This document shows positions 1 through 12,045 of a stretch of DNA of 64,000 nt, piece by piece (position 1 is the first letter of the stretch; every line of letters starts with the position of its first letter). The notes below the pieces were generated by a model that made no database searches, was not told where the DNA came from, and worked only from the letters and a program-made list of their open reading frames with translations. Both the position numbers and the translations under genes were made by a program. The stretch covers positions 310,761,118-310,825,117 of the forward strand of contig NC_081408.1 of the NCBI RefSeq assembly GCF_030272615.1, written 5' to 3'. The stretch is from Cryptomeria japonica. Its lineage: Eukaryota; Streptophyta; Pinopsida; Cupressales; Cupressaceae.

Positions 1-84
1 TCATTTGGAATTAAACTTAACTAAGACTAACTAACGACTAACTATCTACAAACTAACATTTCCTTGAGACATTTTTAAAAATCA

Positions 85-339
85 AGTTTGATCTCCCAGC
101 ATCTTGTTGCATTTATGAATGTGCTCCAGGTATTTTGCCAACTTGTATGTATCTACCTCATAAATTATGTCCCTAATGATGATCTCCAGTGTGACAAAAT
201 TCTCCATCTGTTCTATTGTCTTTTTCTAATTCAATTCCATCAGTTCTGGCAATATCAAGGGTGACATTGAGAAGACTCTGGCATTCTGAGATCCATTTAT
301 CCTTTCTGATCAACCAATTATGGGAAACCATCATGATTT
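85..339 (-). pseudogene. Decayed C-terminal part of an unidentified gene
   Basis: The minus strand reads as protein-like sequence in two overlapping frames that appear to join by one frameshift near 175-190. One part contains NWLIRKDKWISECQSLL; the later part contains EQMENFVTLEIIIRD and ends KMLGDQT followed by a stop near 85. The charged, helical later part looks like a coiled coil. It lies on the same strand as, and just downstream of, the larger wreck at 1875-4519, with an LTR between them, so I infer that it is the tail of that gene. I do not recognise the family. It carries TGA and TAG codons and is not functional. Confidence 0.4.
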
Positions 340-1874
340 TGTTAGCATTTCACAAAGGGAGATTGTTGGAATTCCAGTAAGTTATTTGGTATGAGGATAT
401 TGAGAAGGTTGTTGAAGATTATGGATATAACTGAGAAAGGACGATTACTATCTTAATAATATTATTTTGTCATTGATGTCAAGCAATTGATTTTCTGATT
501 CAGTATGATGTTGCCATATCTTAATGAGTATGTTTTGATAAGTATAAAGATGTCGGTAAGTGACACAGAAAGAATGAAAATGAAGGGGAGTAATAAGTTA
601 TTCAATGGGCAACTATTACCGAGTAAAACAATGATGAGATTTTGTTGTTTTGATTATTTGGATATCCTATATAATGAGTATTCAAAGACTAAACATGAAG
701 GAGAAAAGATTTCATTCAATAGATGAATATAGGTTTGATACTATTCTATGTTACCGAGCAAAGAAGCTAGTCAGTAAACCCTAAGGTTATCGATATCAGT
801 TAAAGAAGGCAGACTATCTACCGAGTAAAGGTTTAGTATTTACCGAGTAACAACTGAGTAATAACATAATGCATTGGATGGATAAAAGCATTATTAAATG
901 AAGGATTCCAATGAGCTCGAGATGTATAGATGATTGGTATGTCATGCAAGAAGTTTGTTGAAGATCTACGACAACGAAAATATAGCAGTTAGATCTACAG
1001 CACATATTCATTGGTCATAACCTAGCACAAGTTCCAAGGAAGGAATACAAGTTCCAAGGTGAGATAAAAAAATTTCAGATCAAAGGATACAATGAACCTA
1101 GTCAAGTTTGAAGATCTGATGGCTAAGATTGATCATGGGAAATGTGATCAAGGAGATTAAGCGGTTAGGAATTGATTATAAATAAGAAATTGTTGATGAA
1201 CAATAGATGCGGGCAAATAGAAGAACAGTGATACTATAGCAGTAATCATCGAGAACAGAAGATTGAATATCTGATTAAAAGATTGAGAAGCATAGCAAGG
1301 AGCAAGATAAGTCTTATGACGAGATTAATTTGAGCACATAGAGTCTACTTTAGCATTTCTGATGTGAAGTTTCAGATATGTTTTATATTGTTATTTATTT
1401 TGTAAGTGATAGGAAATCTCTTAACCGAGTGGACCTAACAGTCTTATTTGTAAATCCTCTAGCAAGGCAATATTCTGAATGAGTGTTTGAAATCATTTGA
1501 CAAGGTCACTTCTAACAAAGTGCAAGATTCTAACAAATCTGAGGGAAATCCCCTAGTTGGGTTACATCTAGCAATGTGTTTATGTAATCTGTAATAGGAT
1601 TGGCTTTTAACCGAGCATAATCTAGAAGGGTATATTTCTTAGTCGGTCTGAAATCCTACAGTGGTTTTTCCCTATTTGGGTTTACACGTTAAATCTGGTG
1701 TTAAATGTGTTATGATGTTTTAAGTGTATCTGTTTATGAGTTTGAATGATTTATAGTCATAGTTGCATATCAGTAAAGGCTACCGAGATTGAATCTAATG
1801 TACACAATGATTATTGAGTTTTTATGATTAACCCCCTCCCCCCCTCATCTTACTAACAGATTTATGTGCTTACA
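340..1874 (+). mobile_element. Solo LTR of a Ty1/copia element
   Basis: This stretch is homologous, in inverted orientation, to the LTRs of the complete copia element at 39922-47523. Shared segments include the part running through 'gatataactga', the 'gtcattgatgtcaag' region, the 'gacacagaaagaatg' region and the C-rich run near 1831-1850. It starts TGTTAGCATTTC and ends TGCTTACA. Like the intact LTRs it contains an internal purine run (AAAGGGAGAT) followed by a second TGTTGG. No primer site, polypurine tract or coding sequence flanks it. The flanking 5-mers (gattt and ctcat) do not match, so it is not a simple solo LTR formed by recombination within one insertion. It separates two pieces of a decayed minus-strand gene. 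Confidence 0.75.
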
Positions 1875-4519
1875 CTCATCATTCTCAATCTATAACTTTT
1901 CATCAAATTTATTGTGTCTTGCCAATAACTTCTTTATCTTTTCAATCTCCTCGGTTTTTGCTTTGGCTACTATTCTATCATACAGTGTAGTCCCCAATTT
2001 GTTTTGAATCCTGTTGTGTGAAATGCATTATCCATGTTCTTTTGAAAAACTATCCAGAACTCTTCTAGAAAGCCTTGCAAAGTCTCAAATCTTTTGGTTA
2101 ACAATATAGAGGTAGTATATGTCCTCACACTTTGCATCTATTTAAGCATCTTCTTGTTTTCTTGTTGTAATTCCTCACACTTTTTCTTCCACTATGAGTT
2201 ATAACGAGAAAGAACCATTGGCACTGGTTGCCCACTAGTTCTCAGCATTTTTTCATACAATCCTTTATATTGTTTTATTTCTCTTACTGTCCTGACCATT
2301 TGTTCCATATTAAACTTTGAGATATCTACTCCAATATCTGTAGAAACGATGGGATCAATCTCCCCAAGTTTAAGCTTCGTCATATGGCCAAAGGCCTTAT
2401 CAATATTAATAATCTTAGGTCTTTTATTAGGAGGATATAAAGCCCATAACAATAAGGCTTCTTCATCTTGATCGAACATTGACCTAATGAACACATCATT
2501 TACACTGTGTATATCTAATTTAAACTCCTTATTCTCTAAATGTAATAAACTATAAAAAATAAACGAAGCACTAAGATCCCATCAAGGAAATAAGATCACT
2601 CTACCCTTTGTAAGCAGTTGTTTCCACTTTTTCAGAGTCATTGTGGCCAATTCAGCATCTATTTGTTCTTTTATCTTCCTCAACAATTCAGCTTCATTTT
2701 CTGGTGTAATGTTGGGAATATAATTCCTCAACTTCTTTCCTTTGAAATTGTACAAAAATGATTTAAATTCTTTTGATTGTATGAAGACATCATCTGCAAC
2801 AAAGGTAGAATATTCCTCCAATTTTGTCACAATTTTCTCTTGCACATTGGGCTTTCTTTCCCTTTCTAGTACTTGATACCTAGAGATGGCTGCATTTTCA
2901 TCTAATTCAATTTTTTCTTCCTCCTCCTCAGTTTCCATTTCCTACGATCTTTGTCTCTTTTCTACCAATTCTCTATTTTGTCTATCAATTACCTCTTGGG
3001 TTTCTGCATCCTCTATATTCCTAAATATATCTTCAATGTCCAGACTTGAGTGCAGATAATCTCCCAAGTTTTGCTTTTTGTTGCAAGAATGAATATAACC
3101 TTCAGGATCATAATTCTTCCTGGCATAGTGCTCAAATAAGTTGTATTCTTCCATCAATTTTTTATCAATTATATCATAATCTTTACTAGACACTATTGTA
3201 AAATCACCAAAACTTAGTGTTCCAGGTAGGAAGGCCTTTTTGCACAGATCTACAAAATGTTTAGCATTTGACACACTCAATTGCCTTATAATCTCTAAGT
3301 AGACTATAATGTCTGGAACTAATTTAGGCAACATATAAGGGCTTCCCTCAAATCCATATATTCTAAAACATGTTAAATATTTGTTTACAAACCAGTCTCC
3401 TTTGTTATGGTCAATAATTCGCCTTTCATCACAATCCTTAGGCCTTAAAAATCTCTTAACTCCATCAGAGATAGATCCTTCACATGGAACCCCATATATC
3501 TAGTACAGTGGTTTCACTATAAGTTCTTCAAACTTAATATAATTAGATCTCATATATCAAGAATACCAAAGAGATGTCCATAATTGCATGGGTTGTTCTT
3601 CACCTTCCCTGTTCATTGTATTCAATTTTAAATCTTTTGGCCACAAACCCTTCACACGCCCATAAAACAAAACCAAATGCATTAAAACTGAATAAAATTT
3701 GAAGGTAGGGGTCATATTATCTTTAAGGTTTAGAAATCCTTCATGTAACTTCTCTACTAGATATGCAGCATAGTCAAAAGGCTTGGGCTCATACATTTGT
3801 ATGTCAGAAGATAAAACCAACGGCCTGATACTTGCCAAATTAGGTACCTCAACTCCTCCTACTTGCCTACATGACATTTATGTATACTGCAAGTAGTGTC
3901 TACATAGATCAATGCTAAATGGTGGCCCATCTTCCTCAGTCAATTTCCTTGGCTGCCTTTTATGAATAACAATTTTCCAGCTAGTGTATGTAGTGTCCAT
4001 CATAATATATTCTTCCTTTAACTCCCCAGAGAATAGGGGTTTGTCGGGGTTGGGATCTAAATTAAAAACTTCATTCATAGTACCCACGGAAAACCTAATG
4101 AATGCATCACCATTTGGGAATTGAATGTATATCTTCACAAAATTGCAATTTTTAACCAGAACCTCCAGCAACATTCTGTTCACAAAGACATTTGGGATAG
4201 TTAACTTACACAAATTTTTCATCCAAGGATTACAATGCGGAATTTCCTTGTTTCTTCTCAGATAATGGAACATGAACAATTTGTGTCCCCTCATCTTAGT
4301 CCAAACATCCCAGACCTCTTTGTATCTATCTTCCAATTGGTCCCTTCCAGGTAGGTGTTGCTTCGACCTTCTGGACTTCAGAAAGAGTGCTTGTATTTGT
4401 TGAATCATGTCTTGATTCAGTCTTCTAACAGGAGGCACATCCTTTGTCTTAGTCTTCTTTCCCTTAGATTTTGAGCCCTTTACTACCCTTTTCTTTCTAG
4501 TTGAACTTCAAGCGTCCAT
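1875..4519 (-). pseudogene. Long decayed coding sequence of unknown family, many nonsense codons
   Basis: The minus strand from an ATG at 4519 stays in a single frame for about 830 codons. It is interrupted by stops at 4508-4510, 3878-3880, 3557-3559, 3500-3502, 2942-2944, 2582-2584 and 2192-2194 and by further stops near 2138 and 1970; one frameshift near 2005 gives a better continuation. In order it has a Lys/Arg/Ser-rich N terminus, a central globular region (for example FNLDPNPDKPLF, WDVWTKMRGHKLFMF, YARKNYDPEGYIHS), an acidic Glu-rich stretch (METEEEEEKIELDE) at about 2900-2938, and a C-terminal charged coiled coil (KKKCEELQQENKKML). I do not recognise the family. A transposon-borne plant-mobile-domain-like protein is one possibility, not shown by any motif. 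The stops fit TGG, CAG, CAA or CGA codons changed by C-to-T or G-to-A. Confidence 0.6.
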
Positions 4520-4725
4520 CTCCATAATCACAATTATTCGCTTTGGTTTTCAAAAACTCAATGTATTCTCTCTGTGAATTATCTTTCGCTTGTGTGACAC
4601 TTAGATTAGGAAATTTTAGTTTATATGTCCAATGCATCTACATAAAAATTTGTATGGATGAGTTTCTCATAAAATTTCCTCGTGTGAACCATAGATGTAC
4701 CTGTTGCAAGCATTAATTAAGAAAT

Positions 4726-5340
4726 CACTAGTTCGGTTTTGAATTCAGATATGGCAATGGATCGACGACATGTGTCTCTCCGATGTATACTTCCTTTTGG
4801 CACCACCTACAGAACCCTTCTTTTATTTTGGTACTTTACTCTCTTTATCAAGATACCCTTAGCCGATAACTTATCTTCTATTGTATCAGTGTAAGTCAAC
4901 CTGATACTCCCATCGGGCGTCGGGTTAGATCATTAGATGTCATAGTGATGAGCATTATTTCCCTGATGACTTTTTCCTTGGGCACAACTCTTCCCATTGT
5001 AGTTGGTTCCATCATCATAGGTCTTCCCGATGACATCCTCATTCCACTTAATTGACCAACTCTTCCATCAGATATAGAGATAGCTTGGAATGAATTACAA
5101 CAATAGGTAAATCTTTCCTGATGAAGTATGTTCCATCGGTACATGCTTTACCGGTGCCTTTTTTGGGCATCGGGGTAACTCAAAATAACACATCCCGATC
5201 CCTTTGGTTATGTCGATGACCTTCTTTTCATTATAACCTTTGTCGATGGATTTGTTTCATTTCCTTTATTGGCATATGATACCCTCATCGAATGTTGGTC
5301 TTTTTTGTTCAAGTGTTCTTATCGGGATAACTTAATTTGA
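4726..5340. repeat. CGATG-rich segment, possible CACTA subterminal region
   Basis: No coding sequence is evident. The segment begins CACTAGTTCGG and is studded with short motifs around CGATG/CATCG (for example cccgatgacatc, gcatcgggg, gtcgatggattt, atcgggataac) in both orientations. The motif tcgatggattt followed by cattggcat near 20580 resembles 5243-5283 here. Such clustered motifs are typical of CACTA subterminal regions. It may be the left edge of the element whose coding part is CACTA copy A. The 3-bp flank (aat) does not match the flank of the candidate right end at 20952. Confidence 0.3.
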
Positions 5341-5872
5341 TAATGCAATTTTCAATTATTTGCAACTTTTACTTCTTATTAGGAATACAAATATTAATAA
5401 TCTGCTTAATGGATTCAATATAAACTGAACAAAACCTCTAACATACATAGGAGATCTTCTTTTTCTCATTATGTTCCCTAAGATGCTTTTGAAATATACA
5501 TTTTGCTAGGACTTGTCAAAGTGAAAGCTCATCCATGTCAACCATCACATAAAACCCAACTAACTATTGTTATGATAGAAATTATTCATTGTAGAAAATC
5601 AAAAGAAAAAATATAAGAGAATACTATTTTTAAGAGCATAATTAATTTGAAAAATTATGTGCTATCAGATCTTATCAGAGTGCTTTGACATTGTTGTAAT
5701 ATAGTTGTTGCTCTTGTGATCTGTCAATGACTATTGTTCATGATGTTACTGTGTTGAATGTTTAATGGTTTTGGTTTGTTTTGCAATTTTTCTATGTCTA
5801 AGTATTTCAATTTGGTATATTATACTGAAACATCATTTCATAACTAACATTTCAAGTTCTTTATAACTAGTT
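5341..5872. other. AT-rich stretch with a duplicate of the CACTA leader
   Basis: Mostly unremarkable AT-rich sequence. Positions 5745-5830 (tttaatggttttgg, then a segment ending caatttggtat) match the leader that precedes the transposase start in CACTA copy B (48225-48290). A second version sits at 7593-7630 in copy A. The leader is therefore present twice around copy A, with a LINE fragment and about 1 kb of other sequence between the versions. Confidence 0.4.
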
Positions 5873-6470
5873 CTAAGAAGACTTCCGTACTTGCGACATC
5901 ATCTTTCTTAGTTTGTGAAGGTTATAGACCGAAGTTTTCATAGACTGAAGTTTTGTAATCTGAGTATGGAATGTGAGTCTACGAAAAGACTCAATAAGGG
6001 CCCTTTCCATCCTCCAAATGTACCAAAGAATTTCACATGAAAGAAAATTCCAGAACTGATTAGTGTCTTTTTTAAGTCCTTTAATAAAACCAGATACAAC
6101 ATCAAGTATGCTAATATGCCAAGGAATAATAAACCCAAACAACTTCCAAACCTCCTTAGCTATAGAGCAGTCAAATAAAATATGTCTAACTATCTCTTTA
6201 ACCTTGCAAATGTTACACAGATCATCATTAGAATGTTTAGATCTGATAGGTAACTTATCAAGTAGAAGCAACCATTTAAAAGCTTTCTTTTTAGGAGCAA
6301 CAAGAGAGTTCCAAATATTCTTAAACAACTTGCCCCATTAAGCAGGGGATGAATTAGAATACCAAACAATATTAACATGATTAACAATACTCTCATTATA
6401 CATCAAAGAATTATAAATAAAAATTGATTTAACATCACATCTTTTGCGTAAGTGCAAGGAGATCATACAA
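5873..6470 (-). pseudogene. LINE 3'-end fragment (reverse-transcriptase zinc-binding domain)
   Basis: On the minus strand the ORF starting at 6328 shows the zf-RVT pattern that closes plant L1-type LINE polyproteins: PKKKAFKWLLLLDKLPIRSKH, then CNICK, then HILFDCSIAKEVWKLF. The same frame continues upstream to about 6470 (KRCDVKSIFIYN, VWYSNSSPA) through one TAA just before WGKLFKNIWN. The reverse transcriptase and endonuclease parts are absent. This is the usual product of 5'-truncated LINE insertion. No poly(A) tail or target duplication could be pinned. Confidence 0.7.
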
Positions 6471-7560
6471 TTTTAAGCATTTTCCCCCTTGATTTTTGGT
6501 AAATTTGCAGTTTATAAATGTGGACTGTGCCTGTTGTGGGATGAAATTGTTTACTCATTTTGCTAGGAACCTGGGTTCTGATTATTTTTCCCTTTTGTCC
6601 AATATCATGGCATTTACTTCAGGAGGACTTGAATCAAATAAATTGGGAAGGTGAAAAGGCCCTTTATTAAAATTGAAAATTTAGTTAGCAATTACATACT
6701 AGATATAAAAGAAACACCACATGACAAGGACATAATGCAAGTGATTTACCTTGTGGAAAACTAAATTAGGAAAAAAATCTAATAAATAATCTATTATCAT
6801 CAATATACTAGTAAGATCCCCTCTAGGGAGAAACTCTAGACACCTTATAAAATTCAAACGTGTCCTCACTTATCCAAATAATTTTGTCTTACTTGTAACA
6901 TAGTGAATTACTAAAATTATGAGTTCTTTCCATTCTCAAGGATCACTATGAACACCTTAAGGAACCCTCTCACTTATTTAGAAGGTGATAATTTTAGTGA
7001 TCAGAAGTAATAATAAAACTTAGAAATAAATAATACAAGCAAAAGCACAAGACAACATACGCAGATTACCTTGGGAAAACCTCCAGATTGGAGGAAAAAC
7101 CCAACATTAAGTTTAGATCAAAGATTTCAATATAATGTTCGGATTGCATGAGCAGATATCAAATATACTTATTTGATTGGTGACTAATCACAGTCACTAA
7201 CTGAAGTCTAATCTAAAGCCCTACATTCAATGCCTAATCCAACAGATGCAAATTTGACTGTTGAATGAGTTGTCCTCAATGAATTTGCCTGATTCACTCA
7301 AGTTGCTTGCACTCAGAATAATTCCAATGCACAGTTGATGGAACCTATAGTTATCTCACTCCAAAAATTTTTGGACGCCATGATGAGGGCAATTCTGTTG
7401 ATGCCATTTAGCATCTACCTTCAACATATTTTATTGGGAGGGAGAGAAAGAGAGAGGGAGGAAGAGTTGGTGGGAGAGGAAAAAGAATTTATGTTGAACA
7501 TCTAATGATTGAACATCTATTTCAAAATAATTTGTGACCACTGGCTACATTAAATACGTT
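6471..7560. other. No gene seen; possible decayed LTR
   Basis: No supported reading frame. The stretch at 7030-7110 (aagcacaagacaacatacgc, then ccttgggaaaacctccag) resembles the transcribed part of many plant copia LTRs, but no matching partner LTR, primer site or target duplication was found. A purine-rich tract lies at 7436-7485. Confidence 0.25.
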
Positions 7561-7662
7561 CTCTATTAAGTTAAATATTTTAAGATGAAAAAGAAGAGTT
7601 AAATGGTTTGGGTTCAATTTGCAATTTTTCCATAGCCTTTTTTTTTGCTTGCAAAGAAAGAT

Positions 7663-8344
7663 CATGCCAGATAATATCAGCGAAGAACAAAATAAGGAGA
7701 CAATTTCTAGATTGTGGTCTAACTTTAAAAGAAAAGGTGATGGAAAATGTTATTGTCCCTACAAAATTTGTAAAGGCTTAAAGACTAGAAGACTTCTAAT
7801 CAAAACAACTAAGAAACATTGTAGGTAGCATGGTCACATTGAAGGGGGACATGATTATCATCCATTGTTAAGTTGTTCATTATATCATTTTAACAATTTA
7901 TATACATAAGAAATCACTTGATGATGAGATCATGATCATGGTTCATTTATGTTGATCATTTTTATATAGGTCGAGTACCCCAGGGCACATGATATGGACC
8001 AATACAACCTGGAGAATATGGTTTTCAAAGTGGAGGAACATGGAGGTGTGGATATCGAAGCTAAAGATAATGATCCCATGGAAGATGATGATCGTGCACC
8101 CACAAATACAATTAAAGATGACGGTACAAGTACATTGATCCATAACACATTTAGTACTAGCACGGGTGATCATGATGATCAAGATGACCTTGATGTTATT
8201 CATGATTTACCTCTACTTGAGAAGGCATATGAGGCCCTTTACAAAGGCTCCCAAACAAGTCTTCTCTCCGCTATATTGTTGTTGGTGAACTTGAAGGTTA
8301 CGAATGGTTTATCCAACATAACAATCTTACATATGTTAAGGTAT
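7663..8344 (+). pseudogene. CACTA transposase N-terminal exons, copy A
   Basis: The ATG at 7663 opens a short Cys/His-containing domain (KCYCPYKICKGLKTRR, KKHCR, then HGHIEGG.DYHPL) of the kind found at the N terminus of CACTA transposases. A TAG interrupts it between HCR and HGH; copy B has a sense codon there. After an apparent intron, 7994-8344 encodes an acidic linker and the block LLEKAYEALYKGSQTSLL, continuing to LLVNLKVTNGLSN, the usual lead-in to the TNP2 domain. An intron with an AG near 8430 follows. Confidence 0.65.
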
Positions 8345-8430
8345 GTCATATATGTCATTATAATTAATAAATAGTGAATCATGTACCATTAATATTCTTT
8401 ATATTAATAAATTATATTTTTTTCTTTAGA

Positions 8431-10100
8431 TTGATAGGTGAGTTTTTGTTACCACCATCAAATATTCTACCTAGCTCATACTGAGAATTATCCGTCATTA
8501 TGAAAGATATTGGAATGGAGTATCAAGCAATAGATGCTTGTCCCAATGATCATATTATATATCATAAACAACATGAATTTATAAAAGAATGCCCTGAATG
8601 TCATATCAGTAGATATTGAATAGATCAAATAACAAAAAAGGTTCCTCACAAGGTTCTTTGTTATACTCCCATTATTTCACGTATGCAACGATTATTCAGG
8701 TGCACTAGCTTGGCAGAATTTATGGATTGCCATGCACACAATAGAAGTCGAGATGACATTATTCAAATGCCTGTGGATGGTTCAACATTTATGGAAATAG
8801 AGGAAAAGTGGCCACACTTTAAAGAAGAACCTCATAATCTCAGGCTTTCATTGGCAGTAGACGGTGTCAATCGATTTGGAGAGTTGAGATCTGTTTACTC
8901 GGTGTGGCCTATTTTTATTATCAGCAATAACATTCCTCCATGGATGTCAATAAAGAGGGAGCACATGATGTTGGCAATGATTGTTCTAGGTATTTTTTCA
9001 TTTAATAGTCATCTACATTTAATTATAAATATTACAATAAAATGATCATAATAATTATGTAATGTTTTGGTTCATTCAACTAGGTAAGTACCAAGTTAAA
9101 GATATGAATGTGTATATTGAGGCTCTTATCAATGAGTTGCTGGAGTTATGGAATGGTTTCACCATGTATGATGTCTCTAGACCAATAGAACAAAGACAAT
9201 TTCAATTCCATGCAATGCTTGTATGGACATACATGATGCCCCGGGGCTAACACATTCTTGTGGTATGTTATAGTGTTCAAGTTGCGCATGATAATTATAA
9301 TTATAAAAATTTACATATTTAATAGAATTATAAATTATCTTCTAGGTCTTCAAACAAAGGGAAAATTTGCATGCCCAGTTTGTGGTCCAAAGGTGAAATC
9401 TCGTCATTCAAAAAGTTTAGGAAAGCAAGTGTTTGATGAGTATAGGCACTTCGTCCACAAAAATAATAAGTATCGAAATACTGAAAAACATCTTTTCAAT
9501 GGGAAAGAAGACACTACATCAAAGCCACGAAGAATGACACCTCACCTATGGAAGTTGGAATATAATAGAATTAATTGTCAAGGTAATGTCATTCCATCTA
9601 ATGGTTTATGTTTAGAATTTGTATTTTTCTATCATGTTTTGTTTACTGATGATGTAATTAATGATCGTGAAGGTTGTCAAGCCATGGATGACCATCTTCC
9701 AAAGGGACTAAAAAGTTATCCTAGACAATTTAGTAGGTTTTCCTACTATAAGAAGCTACAAATTGTGCATTTGTTTGATACTATGCATATTGGAAATAAT
9801 AGAGTCATTATGGAAAATATTGGATGGAAGGCATGACAAAGAAAAAATTGTCAAACTTTGCAGTGACATTCAGGAATCCAATCATGCAATGTAAAATGTC
9901 ATTTGATCAAATAGAAATGGAGACCAAATTAATATAAGTGCCCTTCCTTGGTTATTAACGGAGCAGCAAAGAAATGGTATAAAAGAAGTCATACGAAAAA
10001 TTTGATTTCCCATAGGATTTCCTGTGAACATAAACAATCTCATATCAAAGAAAAGTGAATTTGGGTCAAGGATGAAAACACATGATTGGCATACCTTCAT
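8431..10100 (+). pseudogene. CACTA TNP2-type transposase catalytic region, copy A
   Basis: The region matches the tnp2 family pattern in order: LPPSNILPSSY, a Cys pair (ECPECHISRY), WPHFKEEPHNLRLSLAVDGV, YSVWPIFIISNNIPPWM, MNVYIEALINELLELWNG, GLQTKGKFACPVCGP, YPRQFSRFSYY and HLFDTMHIGNN. The Asp in AVDGVN is the position I expect for the first catalytic acid. The family usually has NPFG after it; this copy has NRFG. Introns fall at about 8990-9080 and 9250-9345. Several TGA codons sit where copy B or the family pattern has CGA or another sense codon (for example in SSY.EL and ISRY.ID), consistent with decay at methylated CpG. Confidence 0.75.
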
Positions 10101-10403
10101 TAAGGCAATTCATGTTCTTCTGTATTTACTATATATTTGTATACTACGCATGTACTTTTCATTATATTATGTTAGAAAATAATGAAAAGATCATTTTATA
10201 ATTGTTGCAATATATTCTACCTCTATCTCTCCCAAAAAGTCATATATGATCTTAGAAAATACATGAGGTAAGTAGTGATGTTTGTTCAATTTCTTGTATA
10301 GATACTATATTTGCGATTTGTTTTACTTCTTATGTAATACATTGTATATTATTTTGTAAAGTCTCATTTATATATTTTTGCATCTTGAATATCTTGTAGG
10401 TGG

Positions 10404-10835
10404 TTGTCATCTAAAGAAATCTATAAAGAAGATATTAAATATTGGAAGAGAAAAATTCCTCATCTAATGTGTGAAATGAAAAAGTGTCTACCTTCAACTT
10501 TTTCCAATACACAAGAACACTACCTCATACACCAAGTTGAGAAGATTGAATTGTGTCGACCTGTACACACTAGGTCAATGTGGATGGTTGAGAGGTACTT
10601 GAAATTTTTGAAGGCTTTTTATCGACAAAGAGCACATCCTAAGGGTTCTATGGTGGAGGGATATATGGTATACCAAACTATTGTGTACATTACTGAATAT
10701 CTTCTTAAGTTTGCAACAAAGATCCACGTAGATCACATTTGGGATCCCAACCCCATTAACAAATTCAAAGGGGAGTACTTGATGGGGAAAGGTATATTGA
10801 GGAAAGTGAGAGGTAACTATAAGGTGTTATTGTAG
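10404..10835 (+). pseudogene. CACTA transposase DUF4218 region, copy A
   Basis: This exon encodes the DUF4218 signature that follows TNP2 in CACTA transposases: PHLMCEMKKCLPSTF, EHYLIHQVEKIELCRPVHTR, SMWMVERYLKFLKAF and HPKGSMVEGYMVYQ. It is uninterrupted over 143 codons and preceded by an acceptor-like pyrimidine/AG stretch near 10400. Its function is unknown in the family; it probably contributes to transposase folding or DNA binding. Confidence 0.75.
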
Positions 10836-10892
10836 TTAACTAATTCTTAATCTTTAAAATAAATCGGTTGTAAGTCATCTATTTATTTTTTG

Positions 10893-11640
10893 TACAGTTG
10901 GTCGAGAGTGTGATGCACTACATTTGTATATTGCAAACAATCTTGAGTGGATGACGGTATGGATTGAATGATGTCAACATTCTGGTCGCACATTAACATG
11001 GGAAGGTGTGTCTTCATTGGTTAAAGAAGCTCATCGTAATGGAGATTTCAATGTTACGCAAAGGGAAATTGATTTAGCATATGGTTTAAGAGATAAATAG
11101 GTATGTATAAATTTATTAATCACCCATATATTTGTCAACTCAAGATGTAATAATTTTTACATGTTTGGCATATTGCAAGTCAAACACCACAACATTATGT
11201 GCTTCAATGGTCATAAATTTTGCATCAAAAAGTTGGATGAAGCGAAGAAAACTTGTGATTCTAGGATAACTATAGTCTTTGAGGTGACCAATATTTCATC
11301 TAGAAAAAACATACATCCTCAAGAGTCTCAAAATCGACACTATGGAATTTTGGATGATATAATTGAGTGTGACTTTAATTCCTTCAAATTAGTTATGTTC
11401 ATCGTCAAATGGTACAAGCTACGACTGAATAAAAATGATCCTGATAGACCTATTATTAAACATGATAATGGATTTATAATGGTTAATACAAGGTCATTTG
11501 AGCCAGTTGGGGATGAGCCCTATGTTCTTCCAAGCCAATGTGAGAAGGTGTTTTACTCAGAGGTTCCACATAAATCAGGTTGGTAAATTTTTATTAGACA
11601 TGATCTAAGAGGAAGGCCAATAAAGTATAATGTGATGGAA
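10893..11640 (+). pseudogene. CACTA transposase C-terminal exons with DUF4216, copy A
   Basis: A short exon (10893-11100; includes LVKEAHRNGDFNVTQREIDLA) precedes 11161-11640, which shows DUF4216 features: HYGILDDIIECDFNSFKLV, IVKWYKLRLNKNDPDRP, NTRSFEPVGDEPYVLPSQCE and KVFYSEVPHKSGW. A TAA at 11584-11586 replaces the codon after GW. The reading frame then continues (RHDLRGRPIKYNVMEEEDTKE) into the acidic repeat. The homologous segment in copy B ends with its own, different nonsense codon. Confidence 0.75.
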
Positions 11641-11776
11641 GAAGAAGATACCAAAGAAGAAGAAGATGATGTAGATGATGATCATGATCGATAGTTAGTC
11701 AATGATGTTCCTGACAAAAATGTTCACGAAGAAGAAGAAGTTGATGATGTTGATGATGTTGTTGTTGATGATGATA

Positions 11777-11830
<54 letters not shown>

Positions 11831-12015
11831 GTCATGGTCATGGTGATGGTCATGGTGATGATGGTGATGATGGTGATGATGATGATGATGATGATGATCA
11901 TCATGATCATGATCATGATCATGATCATGATGATGATCATCATCATCATCATCATCATCATGATCATGATCATGATGGTCATGATGATGAGTTGGATGAA
12001 GAAGAATATCAATGA
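11641..12015 (+). repeat. GAT/CAT trinucleotide tract encoding an Asp/His run, copy A
   Basis: The 3' end of the transposase gene is a long imperfect (GAT)n array with GGT and CAT variants. Read in the transposase frame it gives an acidic run (Asp, interspersed Gly and His) followed by His-rich stretches (11931-11990) and ends DELDEEEYQ stop at 12013-12015. It is a microsatellite inside a coding end. Long Met or Ile ORFs in the other frames and on the other strand are by-products. Confidence 0.85.
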
Positions 12016-12045
12016 CATTAATGAAATGTATGAGGTATGTGATTA

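Noticed and set aside
351-369. Polypurine tract marking a 3' LTR of an element extending off the left edge
   Set aside because: The same purine run lies inside the intact copia LTRs, so it is part of the LTR, which starts earlier at 340.
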